Shown: piece after piece, positions 44,330-52,071 of the stretch
Layout: the number at the start of each line of letters is the position of its first letter
Position numbering within the stretch: position 1 is the stretch's first letter
The notes under the pieces: model-generated
Databases searched by the model: none
Told to the model about the DNA's origin: nothing
What the model saw: the letters and a program-made list of their open reading frames with translations, nothing else
Assembly (NCBI GenBank): GCA_964567785.1
Contig: CAZMOK010000005.1
Location: 1-64,000 of the forward strand
DNA: 64,000 nt
Direction: 5' to 3'
Origin: CAZMOK01 sp964567785
GTDB lineage: Bacteria; Bacteroidota; Bacteroidia; Bacteroidales; JAGOPY01
Translations under genes and position numbers: made by a program

Positions 44330-44924
44330 TTTGTTCAAATAAGGGCGCAAAATACAAAAAGCGGCTCAATGACGGGCCCCTGATCTGGTTTGAATTTGAA
44401 CAATTTACCCTCTGATGTGGAAAAGTCCTGGCTTTCTTCCTGAAGACAATTGAAGAAGGGGAGAGTACCCTGTTGACAAGGAAAAGGAATATCCTTGAAA
44501 CAATGTCGTAGTACCTTTTAATAAAATCCCCATAAAGATTAATTGCATTTCTTTTGTAACTGAATATTTTCCTGGCAGGCAAGGGCTGCTCACCGGCATA
44601 GGAGGGATCGTTAAGGTCCTGGAACAGGATATCGTCAGATTCAAGCTGTATAATGAGCCACCTGTAAACTTTTTTGATAAAACGCGGCAGTTTCTGAACA
44701 GGATGACCTGCTGAAATCTTATTCATTTCCCATTCAACGGTATCTGATACATAATAGTGATCTGTACTGTTAACAGGAATAGCTTCTACTGAAGGCCCCT
44801 CGCCTGAAAAGAATACAAATAAATACTCATCAACCGCTCCGGAAATATTTCGGAATAATGATAAGGCACTTTTCTTAAAAGAATATAAGGTTGTTCTTAA
44901 TTTTTTTGATGAATAATGAATCAC
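44330..44924 (-). CDS. Possible hypothetical gene, 3' end unclear
   Basis: An open frame from ATG 44924 encodes about 170 plausible residues (MIHYSSKKLRTTLYSFKKS, ISGAVDEYLFVFFSGEGPSVE, KLPRFIKKVYRWLIIQLESDD, RNAINLYGDFIKRYYDIVSRIFLFLVNRV), then runs in a different frame into the SDR gene as far as 44232. The tail inside the SDR gene is surely not real protein. Either the gene is decayed or frameshifted near 44420, or it ends by overlap. No family recognised; weak confidence that it is coding at all. Confidence 0.35.
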
Positions 44925-45057
44925 TTTATAACCAGTTTTGACTGACAGAAATTGCTTTTACAGGTTCAAAAGTATAACCATATATAACTGATAAAAAGTG
45001 TTTTAAGTAATAAAATTCCACCTTAAAAGAATAGTTAAGCCAATTAAATTTTAAAAA

Positions 45058-45145
45058 CTTAATTTAACTTAAGTTACTTAAGCAATACTTAATTAATGCT
45101 TAAATATTTTTGTTTTAACTTAATTATTACTCTATATTTGCTTAA
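45058..45145 (+). repeat. Helically phased CTTAA motif array over a promoter
   Basis: CTTAA starts at 45058, 45068, 45077, 45088, 45099, 45119 and 45141. The steps are 10, 9, 11, 11, 20 and 22 bases, close to one or two helical turns. Copies at 45068 and 45077 extend to the palindrome CTTAAG. The array covers the -33 and -7 boxes of the promoter at 45109-45140. Confidence 0.75.
45109..45140 (+). promoter_or_regulatory. Near-consensus promoter (TTTG-N20-TATATTTG)
   Basis: TTTG at 45109-45112, 20 bases, TATATTTG at 45133-45140. The start codon is at 45150, so the transcript would have almost no leader. This shows that the ATG at 45096, upstream of the promoter, is not the start. Confidence 0.75.
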
Positions 45146-45149
45146 TACA

Positions 45150-46298
45150 ATGGCAAATCTTTCATTCATAGAGCCGCTTAATGAATTCCTTACCAGGAAT
45201 GCTGTGTCGCTGGTTCCTTCAGCCAGCAGGTTTGTCAGTGTTCTCAGGGAGGAAGGAGATTATTTGTTGTTTGAGCTTATTCCCGGGGATGAAGGTTCAG
45301 AGATGGAAATCACGGAAAAACCCTATGTCTATGATGTGATGAACAGGCTCAGGGAAAAGAATATTCCTTATCAATGGTTGAATCCCGGGGATATTCCGTT
45401 TGAGCGTAAAAAAAGCACTGACAAAGAGAGAGATTTGTTCAGTGAGAAGGAAAACACTGTATTACTGGTCCGTCATCCTGTTCCCGGTAACGAACAATCG
45501 GGCCTACTATTCATATATTTCAGGAAGAATCTCAGTAACTTCGGCATTAGCCTAGCCGACAAGCCTCTTTCCACAGAGCACAAAGCGGTTTCAGGATATT
45601 TGATTTCAAATGCCATCCGTAATTCTGTTGTCTCTTACAGAAAAGATCTTTCAAACTACACAGAGCTCAATGAAAATGTTAAAATGCTTATCAGGACGAA
45701 TGAAACAAATGTCAGGGAACTTGAAAAGATCAGGGAGAATTATGGCGAAAGTCTTTTATCCTTTTGCAAGGTCCATTTGCAGGAACTATCAGAGAAGCAC
45801 AGGAGAAATTTTGTATTATCGGATGATGCCATCAGAAGGATAAGGACTTTTTCAGGAAATCTCTCATTGTTGAAGCTGGTTCTTGATGATGCGGCTTCAT
45901 TTGTAAGCCAGGTTTATTATGATGACCCGGAGATTGACCTGGCCATTCATGAGTGGGAGTTGAATTTCGATAAATTCATGACAGTTGAAACAGTCACACC
46001 CGAAACTCACCGTATTGACAACAGGGAATCGAGGGCAATGCAATTATTAGACAAGCTTGATAAGGCTGCACAGGAAGTGATCAGGAACCGCCTTCCATTG
46101 ACAAGCACAAATGTTGGCCGGCATTGTCCATCTCCCATCACTGCCCCGGCAATTACAGATGCTTTGAAAAAGAACCGGAAGCGTATCCTTCAGCTATTAA
46201 AGAAATATCCCGAAAAATGGAAGACCATCAGGTTTCAGTTCAGGCCTCTTAAGAACATCCAGGAGAAAGAACAGGGAAGTGATAACCTGGCCATTTAG
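45150..46298 (+). CDS. Unrecognised protein with possible C-terminal helix-turn-helix
   Basis: 382 residues from ATG 45150, chosen because the promoter lies between it and the upstream in-frame ATG (45096). No signal peptide. The N-terminal half (to about 170) is mixed alpha/beta and charged; the middle is helical and coiled-coil-like (NENVKMLIRTNETNVRELEKIRENYGES, split by polar residues). The C-terminus LPLTSTNVGRHCPSPITAPAI followed by TDALKKNRKRILQLLKKYPEKW looks like a helix-turn-helix with a basic helix. I do not recognise the family. The motif array at its promoter suggests it is a regulator acting on itself. Confidence 0.65.
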   Translation: MANLSFIEPLNEFLTRNAVSLVPSASRFVSVLREEGDYLLFELIPGDEGSEMEITEKPYVYDVMNRLREKNIPYQWLNPGDIPFERKKSTDKERDLFSEKENTVLLVRHPVPGNEQSGLLFIYFRKNLSNFGISLADKPLSTEHKAVSGYLISNAIRNSVVSYRKDLSNYTELNENVKMLIRTNETNVRELEKIRENYGESLLSFCKVHLQELSEKHRRNFVLSDDAIRRIRTFSGNLSLLKLVLDDAASFVSQVYYDDPEIDLAIHEWELNFDKFMTVETVTPETHRIDNRESRAMQLLDKLDKAAQEVIRNRLPLTSTNVGRHCPSPITAPAITDALKKNRKRILQLLKKYPEKWKTIRFQFRPLKNIQEKEQGSDNLAI

Positions 46299-46555
46299 AG
46301 GTTGCATTAACAACCATATGATCATTGTTAACATACTTTTTCACTCACTTTCCGGCATATTTCTTCCACCCTTGTCAAATCTTTTTCAGGAAAATCCAGA
46401 TGGGTTACCATTATCATTCTTCCGGGGACCGAAACCAACCGAATTTCTAAAATTAAAGGTTTCTGCTATGGTTTGCATGCCAATGTTGAACAAAGATTCA
46501 TTATCTTTACAAAGGCCGGTTTATCCTCAGCATTATAAATCGAAAATCTTTTGCC

Positions 46556-47116
46556 ATGAGAATACTCGTGTTCTTTTTATGTATTGCATGCATGCTGGTT
46601 TTCAGTTCATGCTCCCACAAATGGAAAAATTACACTATCAAGGCCGGGTCACACAGTAAAACAGAGATCAGTAAACCTCTGGTAGAGGCCGATGAGATAG
46701 AATTCCGCTTCAGGACCAACGATTCCTGGTACTATTCGCCACCTTCATCACCGGGATGGAACAAGATCAGGGGGTTTTCGCACGGCCATCACCATGATAA
46801 TTCATCAGCACGACTGGGATACCAGTGCCTGAACGACACCTTGCTGGTGGTTGGTGGTTATTGCTATGCCAACGGTGTCAGTCCGCAGGACAATACTGCA
46901 CAGAAGGGCATCATTGACACCATTGCCTCTGATTCGGAGTATCATTGCCGGATCAGGTGGGAAAACGGAAAATACAAGTTCTATTTCGAGGATAAATACT
47001 GGGAAGCTCCAGCGGGAACATACAAAAGCTGGGGATATAAGCTAAACCCTTATATCGGTGGTAGTTTTGTGCTCGATCACGACTGGTACACACAGATCAA
47101 GGACCTGAAACCCTGA
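46556..47116 (+). CDS. Hypothetical lipoprotein
   Basis: 186 residues. Signal peptide with lipobox (LVFSSC, Cys19). The mature part has alternating strands with many aromatic residues (SWYYSPPSSPGWNKIRGF, HGHHHDNSSARLGYQC, YKFYFEDKYWEAP, GYKLNPYIGG) and a His-rich loop. It could be a beta-sandwich domain. No family recognised. It stands alone, 257 bases after the previous gene; no clear promoter was identified. Confidence 0.7.
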   Translation: MRILVFFLCIACMLVFSSCSHKWKNYTIKAGSHSKTEISKPLVEADEIEFRFRTNDSWYYSPPSSPGWNKIRGFSHGHHHDNSSARLGYQCLNDTLLVVGGYCYANGVSPQDNTAQKGIIDTIASDSEYHCRIRWENGKYKFYFEDKYWEAPAGTYKSWGYKLNPYIGGSFVLDHDWYTQIKDLKP

Positions 47117-47205
47117 AAACAAGATAGATATACTTTCGAAATTTAGAATGAATTTTTATTGAAATCAAGTATTATTCTGAGATTGGTGCCCTTGCTCACT
47201 TCAAT

Positions 47206-47870
47206 ATGCTTTCCATTATATTGAACCTCAAATTGTTTCATAGCCGGGAAGAAACAAAAAAAGTATGGGCTTGTTTAATGCTTATGAAAGTTTTCAACTT
47301 GTCTTACAATGATAAGGAACGCCTTGCTGAAGTATATGCCATTACCGGTAAGCCTTATGGATTGATCCGGAGCCTCAGGAGGGGCGGTTCAGGCTCAGTG
47401 AGAGGTATTTTGCAGGAAGCTCCGCTGGAGATCATGAAATTGTTCGAAGGCTTTTCCTATCAGANNNNNNNNNNNNNNNNNNNNNNNNNNNNNNNNNNNN
47501 NNNNNNNNNNNNNNNNNNNNNNNNNNNNNNNNNNNNNNNNNNNNNNNNNNNNNNNNNNNNNNNNTTGCAGGAAGCTCCGCTGGAGATCATGAAATTGTTC
47601 GAAGGCTTTTCCTATCAGAAATATTGCAACATCCAGGAAATGACCAATGGGATCATCATTGGCTTCAGATCAAGATTGGAATCTTATGGCATACCAATTG
47701 GTTTTAATGAGATTGCCCGGATGGATATTTTGAATTTAAAGGATCAGGAAGGCAAAGTGGTTCTTGAAATTGAAAACAGGCAAAAGGAAGTACTGAAGAT
47801 CGGATATTCCCGCTTTGAATCAGAATCCATCCGTAAATTTATTAACAGCCTGAAAGAGAACCTGGCCTGA
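47206..47870 (+). CDS. Hypothetical protein interrupted by an assembly gap
   Basis: The left part (47206-47464) and right part (47565-47870) are in the same frame once the 55 bases repeated on both sides of the N-run are counted once. The joined protein would be 169 residues from ATG 47206 (GKPYGLIRSLRRGGSGSVRG, FEGFSYQKYCNIQEMTNGI, GIPIGFNEIARMDILNLKDQEGKVVLEIENRQ). The frame stays open upstream to 47152 as IFIEIKYYSEIGALAHF; removing one T from the T5 run at 47153-47157 would join it to an ATG at 47148. Unknown family. A PH-like beta fold is possible in the second half. Confidence 0.65.
47410..47619. other. Assembly gap flanked by identical 55-base ends
   Basis: 100 N (47465-47564). The 55 bases before the gap (47410-47464) are repeated exactly after it (47565-47619), so the gap is an overlap that the scaffolder failed to merge. 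Confidence 0.9.
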
Positions 47871-47963
47871 TTCGTTAAATTTAATGATACCCGCAATACT
47901 TTACTTTCTGTTATATAGTAAATGTCCTATAATTAATATTATGTTAAATAGGGTTTTTATTAT

Positions 47964-48000
47964 AAAAGGGAGGAAATGCCAACTATCCTCCCCCCTTTTT
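47964..48000. terminator. Bidirectional terminator between convergent genes
   Basis: AAAAGGGAGGA pairs with TCCTCCC...TTTT (three extra C in the right arm) around an 11-base loop. T runs on both strands suit termination of both the hypothetical gene and the TPR gene. Confidence 0.75.
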
Positions 48001-48025
48001 AACTAACGTGGGCTTATTCTATTGA

Positions 48026-49165
48026 TTATTCTTCAAGCTTAGCATTTACTTCCTTCAGCTTTTCAAGCATGCCCAGCCTGGTATATATCTCCTTTAGCGA
48101 TACAAGGGTATTAACATCGTTTGGTTGCAGTTCTATGGCCTTTTCGAGATAAGGCAACGATTTTTTCAGCAAATCATCAGCCTTTGCCTTTTCCGCTTCA
48201 TATTCATCAACAGCATCGAGCGGCAGGTCGTTGGCCTTTTCAAGTATTATTGCAGCCCTGTTCACATAAAGGGCTCCAATATTATAGTTGGCCTCAAAAT
48301 AATCTGGATTGAGGCTTATGGCATTTTTATAAGCTTCTTCGGCCTTTTCGAACATACCCAACTGATCGTAGTTAGTTCCAACAGCGAAGAAAATAGTTGG
48401 GTTCGTTTTATCTTTCTCGATAGCTTTTTCCAGGTTTTCAAGTGCCCTCTTAGTTTCGTTACTGGCCAGGAAAATGTTTGTTTCAGAAATGAGAAGGTCA
48501 AAATTCTCGGGATAGATTTCCCTGCCGGTTTTGAGAACATCCAGGGCGGCAGTGGTATCCCCCATTGCTTTATTCAGTTCAGACATTGAGATATAGATCT
48601 CAGGATTATTGTAATCAAGTTCCAGGACTTTATTGTAATAGTCAAGGGCTTTCTCGTTCTCTCCTGCCAGCCCGGCCGATACAGCAGCATTGAACATTGA
48701 AATGGTATCGATCCTTCCTATTTCTTTGTACACATCGAACGTGTTCTTGAACTGTTCGGAGGCTTCTGGAAAATCACTATTGTTGTAAGCGATAACACCT
48801 TTGTTATAATATCCTTGTGCCAGCCCCGCCATATTCAATTTGATCTGTTCAACATACTTCTCCTTTTCATCATATTCTACGGACTTTTGATATGATTCAT
48901 GGGCAATATCCAGTGCATTGGGTACTTTTTTGAACAAATTCGAATCAACACCGGCAGCAATATCCTGGTATATAGTACCTCTGTAGAACCATGCCTTTGG
49001 ATCGGCCATTGTTTTTTCATGCATTATGGCCTCATCAATGGCTTCCTTTGCCTTTTCGAGCTTTCCGTTTCTCTGGTAGTTGTAGGCAGTCACCACTTTG
49101 CTTCTCTGAGCAAAACCCGCTGATACCAATAAGATCAGGGTTAATATCAAAGCAATCTTTTTCAT
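48026..49165 (-). CDS. Exported tetratricopeptide repeat protein
   Basis: 379 residues with signal peptide (KIALILTLILLVSAGFAQ). At least six TPR-like units are visible (EKALDYYNKVLELDYNNPEIYISMSEL, KRALENLEKAIEKDKTNPTIF, EKAEEAYKNAISLNPDYFEANYNIGALY and others, each quoted in part). Such proteins are common scaffolds in the Bacteroidota periplasm; the partner is unknown. It has a good promoter of its own and lies 95 bases after gyrA on the same strand. Confidence 0.88.
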   Translation of the reverse strand: MKKIALILTLILLVSAGFAQRSKVVTAYNYQRNGKLEKAKEAIDEAIMHEKTMADPKAWFYRGTIYQDIAAGVDSNLFKKVPNALDIAHESYQKSVEYDEKEKYVEQIKLNMAGLAQGYYNKGVIAYNNSDFPEASEQFKNTFDVYKEIGRIDTISMFNAAVSAGLAGENEKALDYYNKVLELDYNNPEIYISMSELNKAMGDTTAALDVLKTGREIYPENFDLLISETNIFLASNETKRALENLEKAIEKDKTNPTIFFAVGTNYDQLGMFEKAEEAYKNAISLNPDYFEANYNIGALYVNRAAIILEKANDLPLDAVDEYEAEKAKADDLLKKSLPYLEKAIELQPNDVNTLVSLKEIYTRLGMLEKLKEVNAKLEE

Positions 49166-49191
49166 ATCAGGTTTTTTTGTGAATTAAGTAA

Positions 49192-49224
49192 CAAATGTAT
49201 AAATTCTCATGAATTATGTCCAAA
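49192..49224 (-). promoter_or_regulatory. Promoter of the TPR gene (TTTG-N21-TACATTTG)
   Basis: On the minus strand TTTG (49224-49221), 21 bases, TACATTTG (49199-49192), about 27 bases before the ATG. Confidence 0.65.
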
Positions 49225-49260
49225 CACTTTGCCAAAAATACATTTTGGCGTAAATACCTG

Positions 49261-51747
49261 TTATTCAACGCTTTCTATTTCATCCTCATCTTCCTCAACT
49301 GGATCAACGGCCTCAACTCTTGCCACTGAGGCGATTATATCGTCATCCCTCAGGTTGATGAGTCTCACGCCCTGGGTAGCCCTGCCCATAACCCTGAGGT
49401 CAGAAATACCCATTCTTATAATGATTCCCGACCTGTTTATGATCATCAGGTCATCCTCGTTGCTTACTTCTTTGATTGTAATAAGCTGACCGGTTTTTTC
49501 GGTTACGTTCAGTGTCTTGACCCCTTTACCTCCCCTATTGGTAACTCTGTAATCTTCAAGCCGTGAACGTTTTCCGTATCCATTTTCCGATACAACCAGT
49601 ATGTCGAAGCTGCCATTTTCCACACATACCATTCCCACTACTTCATCTTTGGGGCCTGCCAGGGTTATACCCCTCACTCCTGCTGCATTTCTGCCCATTG
49701 CCCGTACCTTTGATTCATGGAACCTGATTGCCCTGCCTGACTTAACAGCCATCAATATTTCGCTCTCCCCATTTGTCAGTTTGGCCCTGAGCAGTTCGTC
49801 CCCTTCATTGATGGTAATGGCATTGATACCGTTTTGCCGTGGCCTTGAATACGCTTCGAGCGAAGTCTTTTTAATGACCCCTTTTTTGGTACACATTATT
49901 ATATACTTGCTTTCAACATACTCCTGGTCCTTCAGGTCTTTTGTATTTATATAGGCGCGCACCCTGTCATCAACAGGGATGCTGATGAGATTCTGTATGG
50001 CCCGGCCTTTGGATGTCTTAGTGCCTTCCGGTATTTCAAATACCCTGAGCCAGAAACATCTTCCCATTTCGGTGAAAAATAACAGGTAATCGTGGTTGTA
50101 TGCCACAAAAAGGTGTTCCACAAAATCCTCGTCCCTTGTCACGCTGCCCCTGGAGCCTCTTCCTCCCCTGCCCTGCTTTCGGTATTCGTTGAGAGATGTA
50201 CGCTTGATGTAACCCAGGTGTGATATTGTTATAACAACTTCTTCGTTGGGAACGGTATCCTCAATCCGGAAGTCCTCTGCAGAGAATTCAATCTTTGTCC
50301 GGGGTTCGTCATCAAATTTTTCTTTCAGCTCGAGCATCTCTTCCTTTATGATAGCCATCCTCATGGATTCATCGGAGAGGATCTTTTTGTAAAGCTCTAT
50401 CTTCTTCATCAATTCATCGTACTCCTCCTTTATTTTCTCCCTCTCAAGCCCGGTGAGCCTTTGAAGCCGCATATCAAGGATTGCTTTAGCCTGAATTTCT
50501 GTCAGGCCGAACTGTGAAATAAGGCCATCCCTTGCTTCGTCGGGTGTCTGGGATCCCCTTATGAGTGCGATCACCTCATCAAGATTATCAAGTGCTATCA
50601 GCAGGCCTTCCAGGACATGGGCCCTGTTCTCTGCTTGTTTCAGTTCATATTCAGTCCGCCGAACCACCACGTTGTGCCTGTGGTCAACAAAATGAAGGAT
50701 AAGGTCTTTTAGGTTCAGGGTACGGGGCCTGCCGTTTACCAGCGCTACATTGTTCACATTGAAAGCGGTCTGCAGCGGTGTCATCTGGTAAAGCTTGTTC
50801 TTTACAACATTTGCAACTGCGTCTCTTTTAAGCTCATAGACTATCCGAAGTCCTTTTCTGTCGGATTCGTCCCGAATATCAGATATGCCTTCGATCTTCT
50901 TCTCTATCACAAGGTCGGCGGTTTTCCTGATCATCTCGGCCTTATTCACCAGGTAAGGTATCGAAGTGGCAATCAGCCTTATCCGCCCGTTTGGCAGCTC
51001 CTGTTCCTCGAGTTCACCGCGTATTACGATCCGTCCTTTCCCTGTCTCATAAGCTTCCCTGACTCCGTCGTAACCATAAATGATCCCGCCTGTCGGAAAG
51101 TCAGGGGCCTTAATGTGTTCAATTAATTCAGGAATCGTAATTTCCTTGTTTTCAATGTATGCAATAATCCCATCAACTACCTGCCCCAGGTTATGTGGAG
51201 CCATGTTGGTTGCCATGCCCACAGCAATACCCGAAGCACCGTTCACAAGCAGGCCGGGGAGTTTCGAGGGCAATACCTCAGGCTCTTTCAGAGTATCGTC
51301 GAAATTCAACTGGAAATCTACCGTATCCTTGTCGATATCTGTCAGCATCTCCTCAGCTACCTTTTTAAGCCTTGCTTCTGTATAACGCATTGCAGCAGGG
51401 CTGTCACCGTCTATAGATCCGAAATTTCCCTGTCCGTCAACAACCGGGTAACGCAACGACCATGGCTGTGCCATCCTGACCATCGCATCGTATACCGAAG
51501 AGTCGCCGTGTGGGTGATACTTACCCAGCACCTCCCCTACTATCCTTGCCGATTTCTTGTATGACCGGTTTGAATAAACCCCCAGGTCCATCATACCAAA
51601 CAAAACCCTTCTGTGGACCGGTTTCAGACCGTCCCTGACATCCGGCAGGGCACGTGACACAATGACCGACATCGAATAGTCGATATAGGCCGACTTCATT
51701 TGTGATTCAAGGTTTACCCTTAGTATCTTTTCTTCAGAAGATTCCAT
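49261..51747 (-). CDS. gyrA: DNA gyrase subunit A
   Basis: 828 residues. The catalytic tyrosine is Tyr122 in AAMRYTEARL. The quinolone region reads HPHGDSSVYDAMVRMAQ, with Ser83 and Asp87 as in susceptible enzymes by E. coli numbering. The C-terminal pinwheel has the GyrA-box-like VTNRGGKG. The acidic end (EEDEDEIESVE) matches a gyrase tail. It breaks and rejoins DNA for negative supercoiling with GyrB, which is not in this window. Confidence 0.97.
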   Translation of the reverse strand: MESSEEKILRVNLESQMKSAYIDYSMSVIVSRALPDVRDGLKPVHRRVLFGMMDLGVYSNRSYKKSARIVGEVLGKYHPHGDSSVYDAMVRMAQPWSLRYPVVDGQGNFGSIDGDSPAAMRYTEARLKKVAEEMLTDIDKDTVDFQLNFDDTLKEPEVLPSKLPGLLVNGASGIAVGMATNMAPHNLGQVVDGIIAYIENKEITIPELIEHIKAPDFPTGGIIYGYDGVREAYETGKGRIVIRGELEEQELPNGRIRLIATSIPYLVNKAEMIRKTADLVIEKKIEGISDIRDESDRKGLRIVYELKRDAVANVVKNKLYQMTPLQTAFNVNNVALVNGRPRTLNLKDLILHFVDHRHNVVVRRTEYELKQAENRAHVLEGLLIALDNLDEVIALIRGSQTPDEARDGLISQFGLTEIQAKAILDMRLQRLTGLEREKIKEEYDELMKKIELYKKILSDESMRMAIIKEEMLELKEKFDDEPRTKIEFSAEDFRIEDTVPNEEVVITISHLGYIKRTSLNEYRKQGRGGRGSRGSVTRDEDFVEHLFVAYNHDYLLFFTEMGRCFWLRVFEIPEGTKTSKGRAIQNLISIPVDDRVRAYINTKDLKDQEYVESKYIIMCTKKGVIKKTSLEAYSRPRQNGINAITINEGDELLRAKLTNGESEILMAVKSGRAIRFHESKVRAMGRNAAGVRGITLAGPKDEVVGMVCVENGSFDILVVSENGYGKRSRLEDYRVTNRGGKGVKTLNVTEKTGQLITIKEVSNEDDLMIINRSGIIIRMGISDLRVMGRATQGVRLINLRDDDIIASVARVEAVDPVEEDEDEIESVE

Positions 51748-52071
51748 TATCAGTTCTTAAATATCTAAAAATCAATATTTTGAGTTGTTGAATTGAAAGA
51801 TACGAAGATAATTATTTTTATCTGAACCAGAACGGTTATTAATTTGTTTAATATCAACATTTTCCTGTTCAAATGTTTATATTTTTTTTTAAGTATTTGG
51901 ACAATTGAACTATAGATTTGGAAATGAATCGTAACATGATAGGCCTTATTATTGCTAAGCCCCGGATCAGACTAAAATCAGACATTTCAACCTGGTTGTT
52001 AGGTCAGGATGTTTTGGCATGGAATGTGCGATTCATTTTTTAACTTTGTAAATATCAGAATGAGGTTTTAA
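51748..52071. other. Divergent control region between gyrA and clpC
   Basis: 324 AT-rich bases with no gene. TAACTTTG at 52041-52048 is a probable -7 box for clpC; the closest TTTG (52013-52016) is 24 bases upstream, slightly too far. No clear gyrA promoter was identified. No CtsR-like direct repeat was seen. Confidence 0.5.

Noticed and set aside
45096..45149. Upstream ATG giving an 18-residue hydrophobic extension of the 45150 gene
   Set aside because: A near-consensus promoter lies between the two ATG codons, so the upstream one should not be transcribed.
46279..46659. 126-codon plus-strand frame
   Set aside because: It overlaps the start of the lipoprotein gene in another frame and has no signal or family pattern.
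47410..47619. 55-base direct repeat around the gap as a biological repeat or attachment site
   Set aside because: Exact copies directly abut a 100-N run and keep the reading frame when merged, so it is an assembly artefact.
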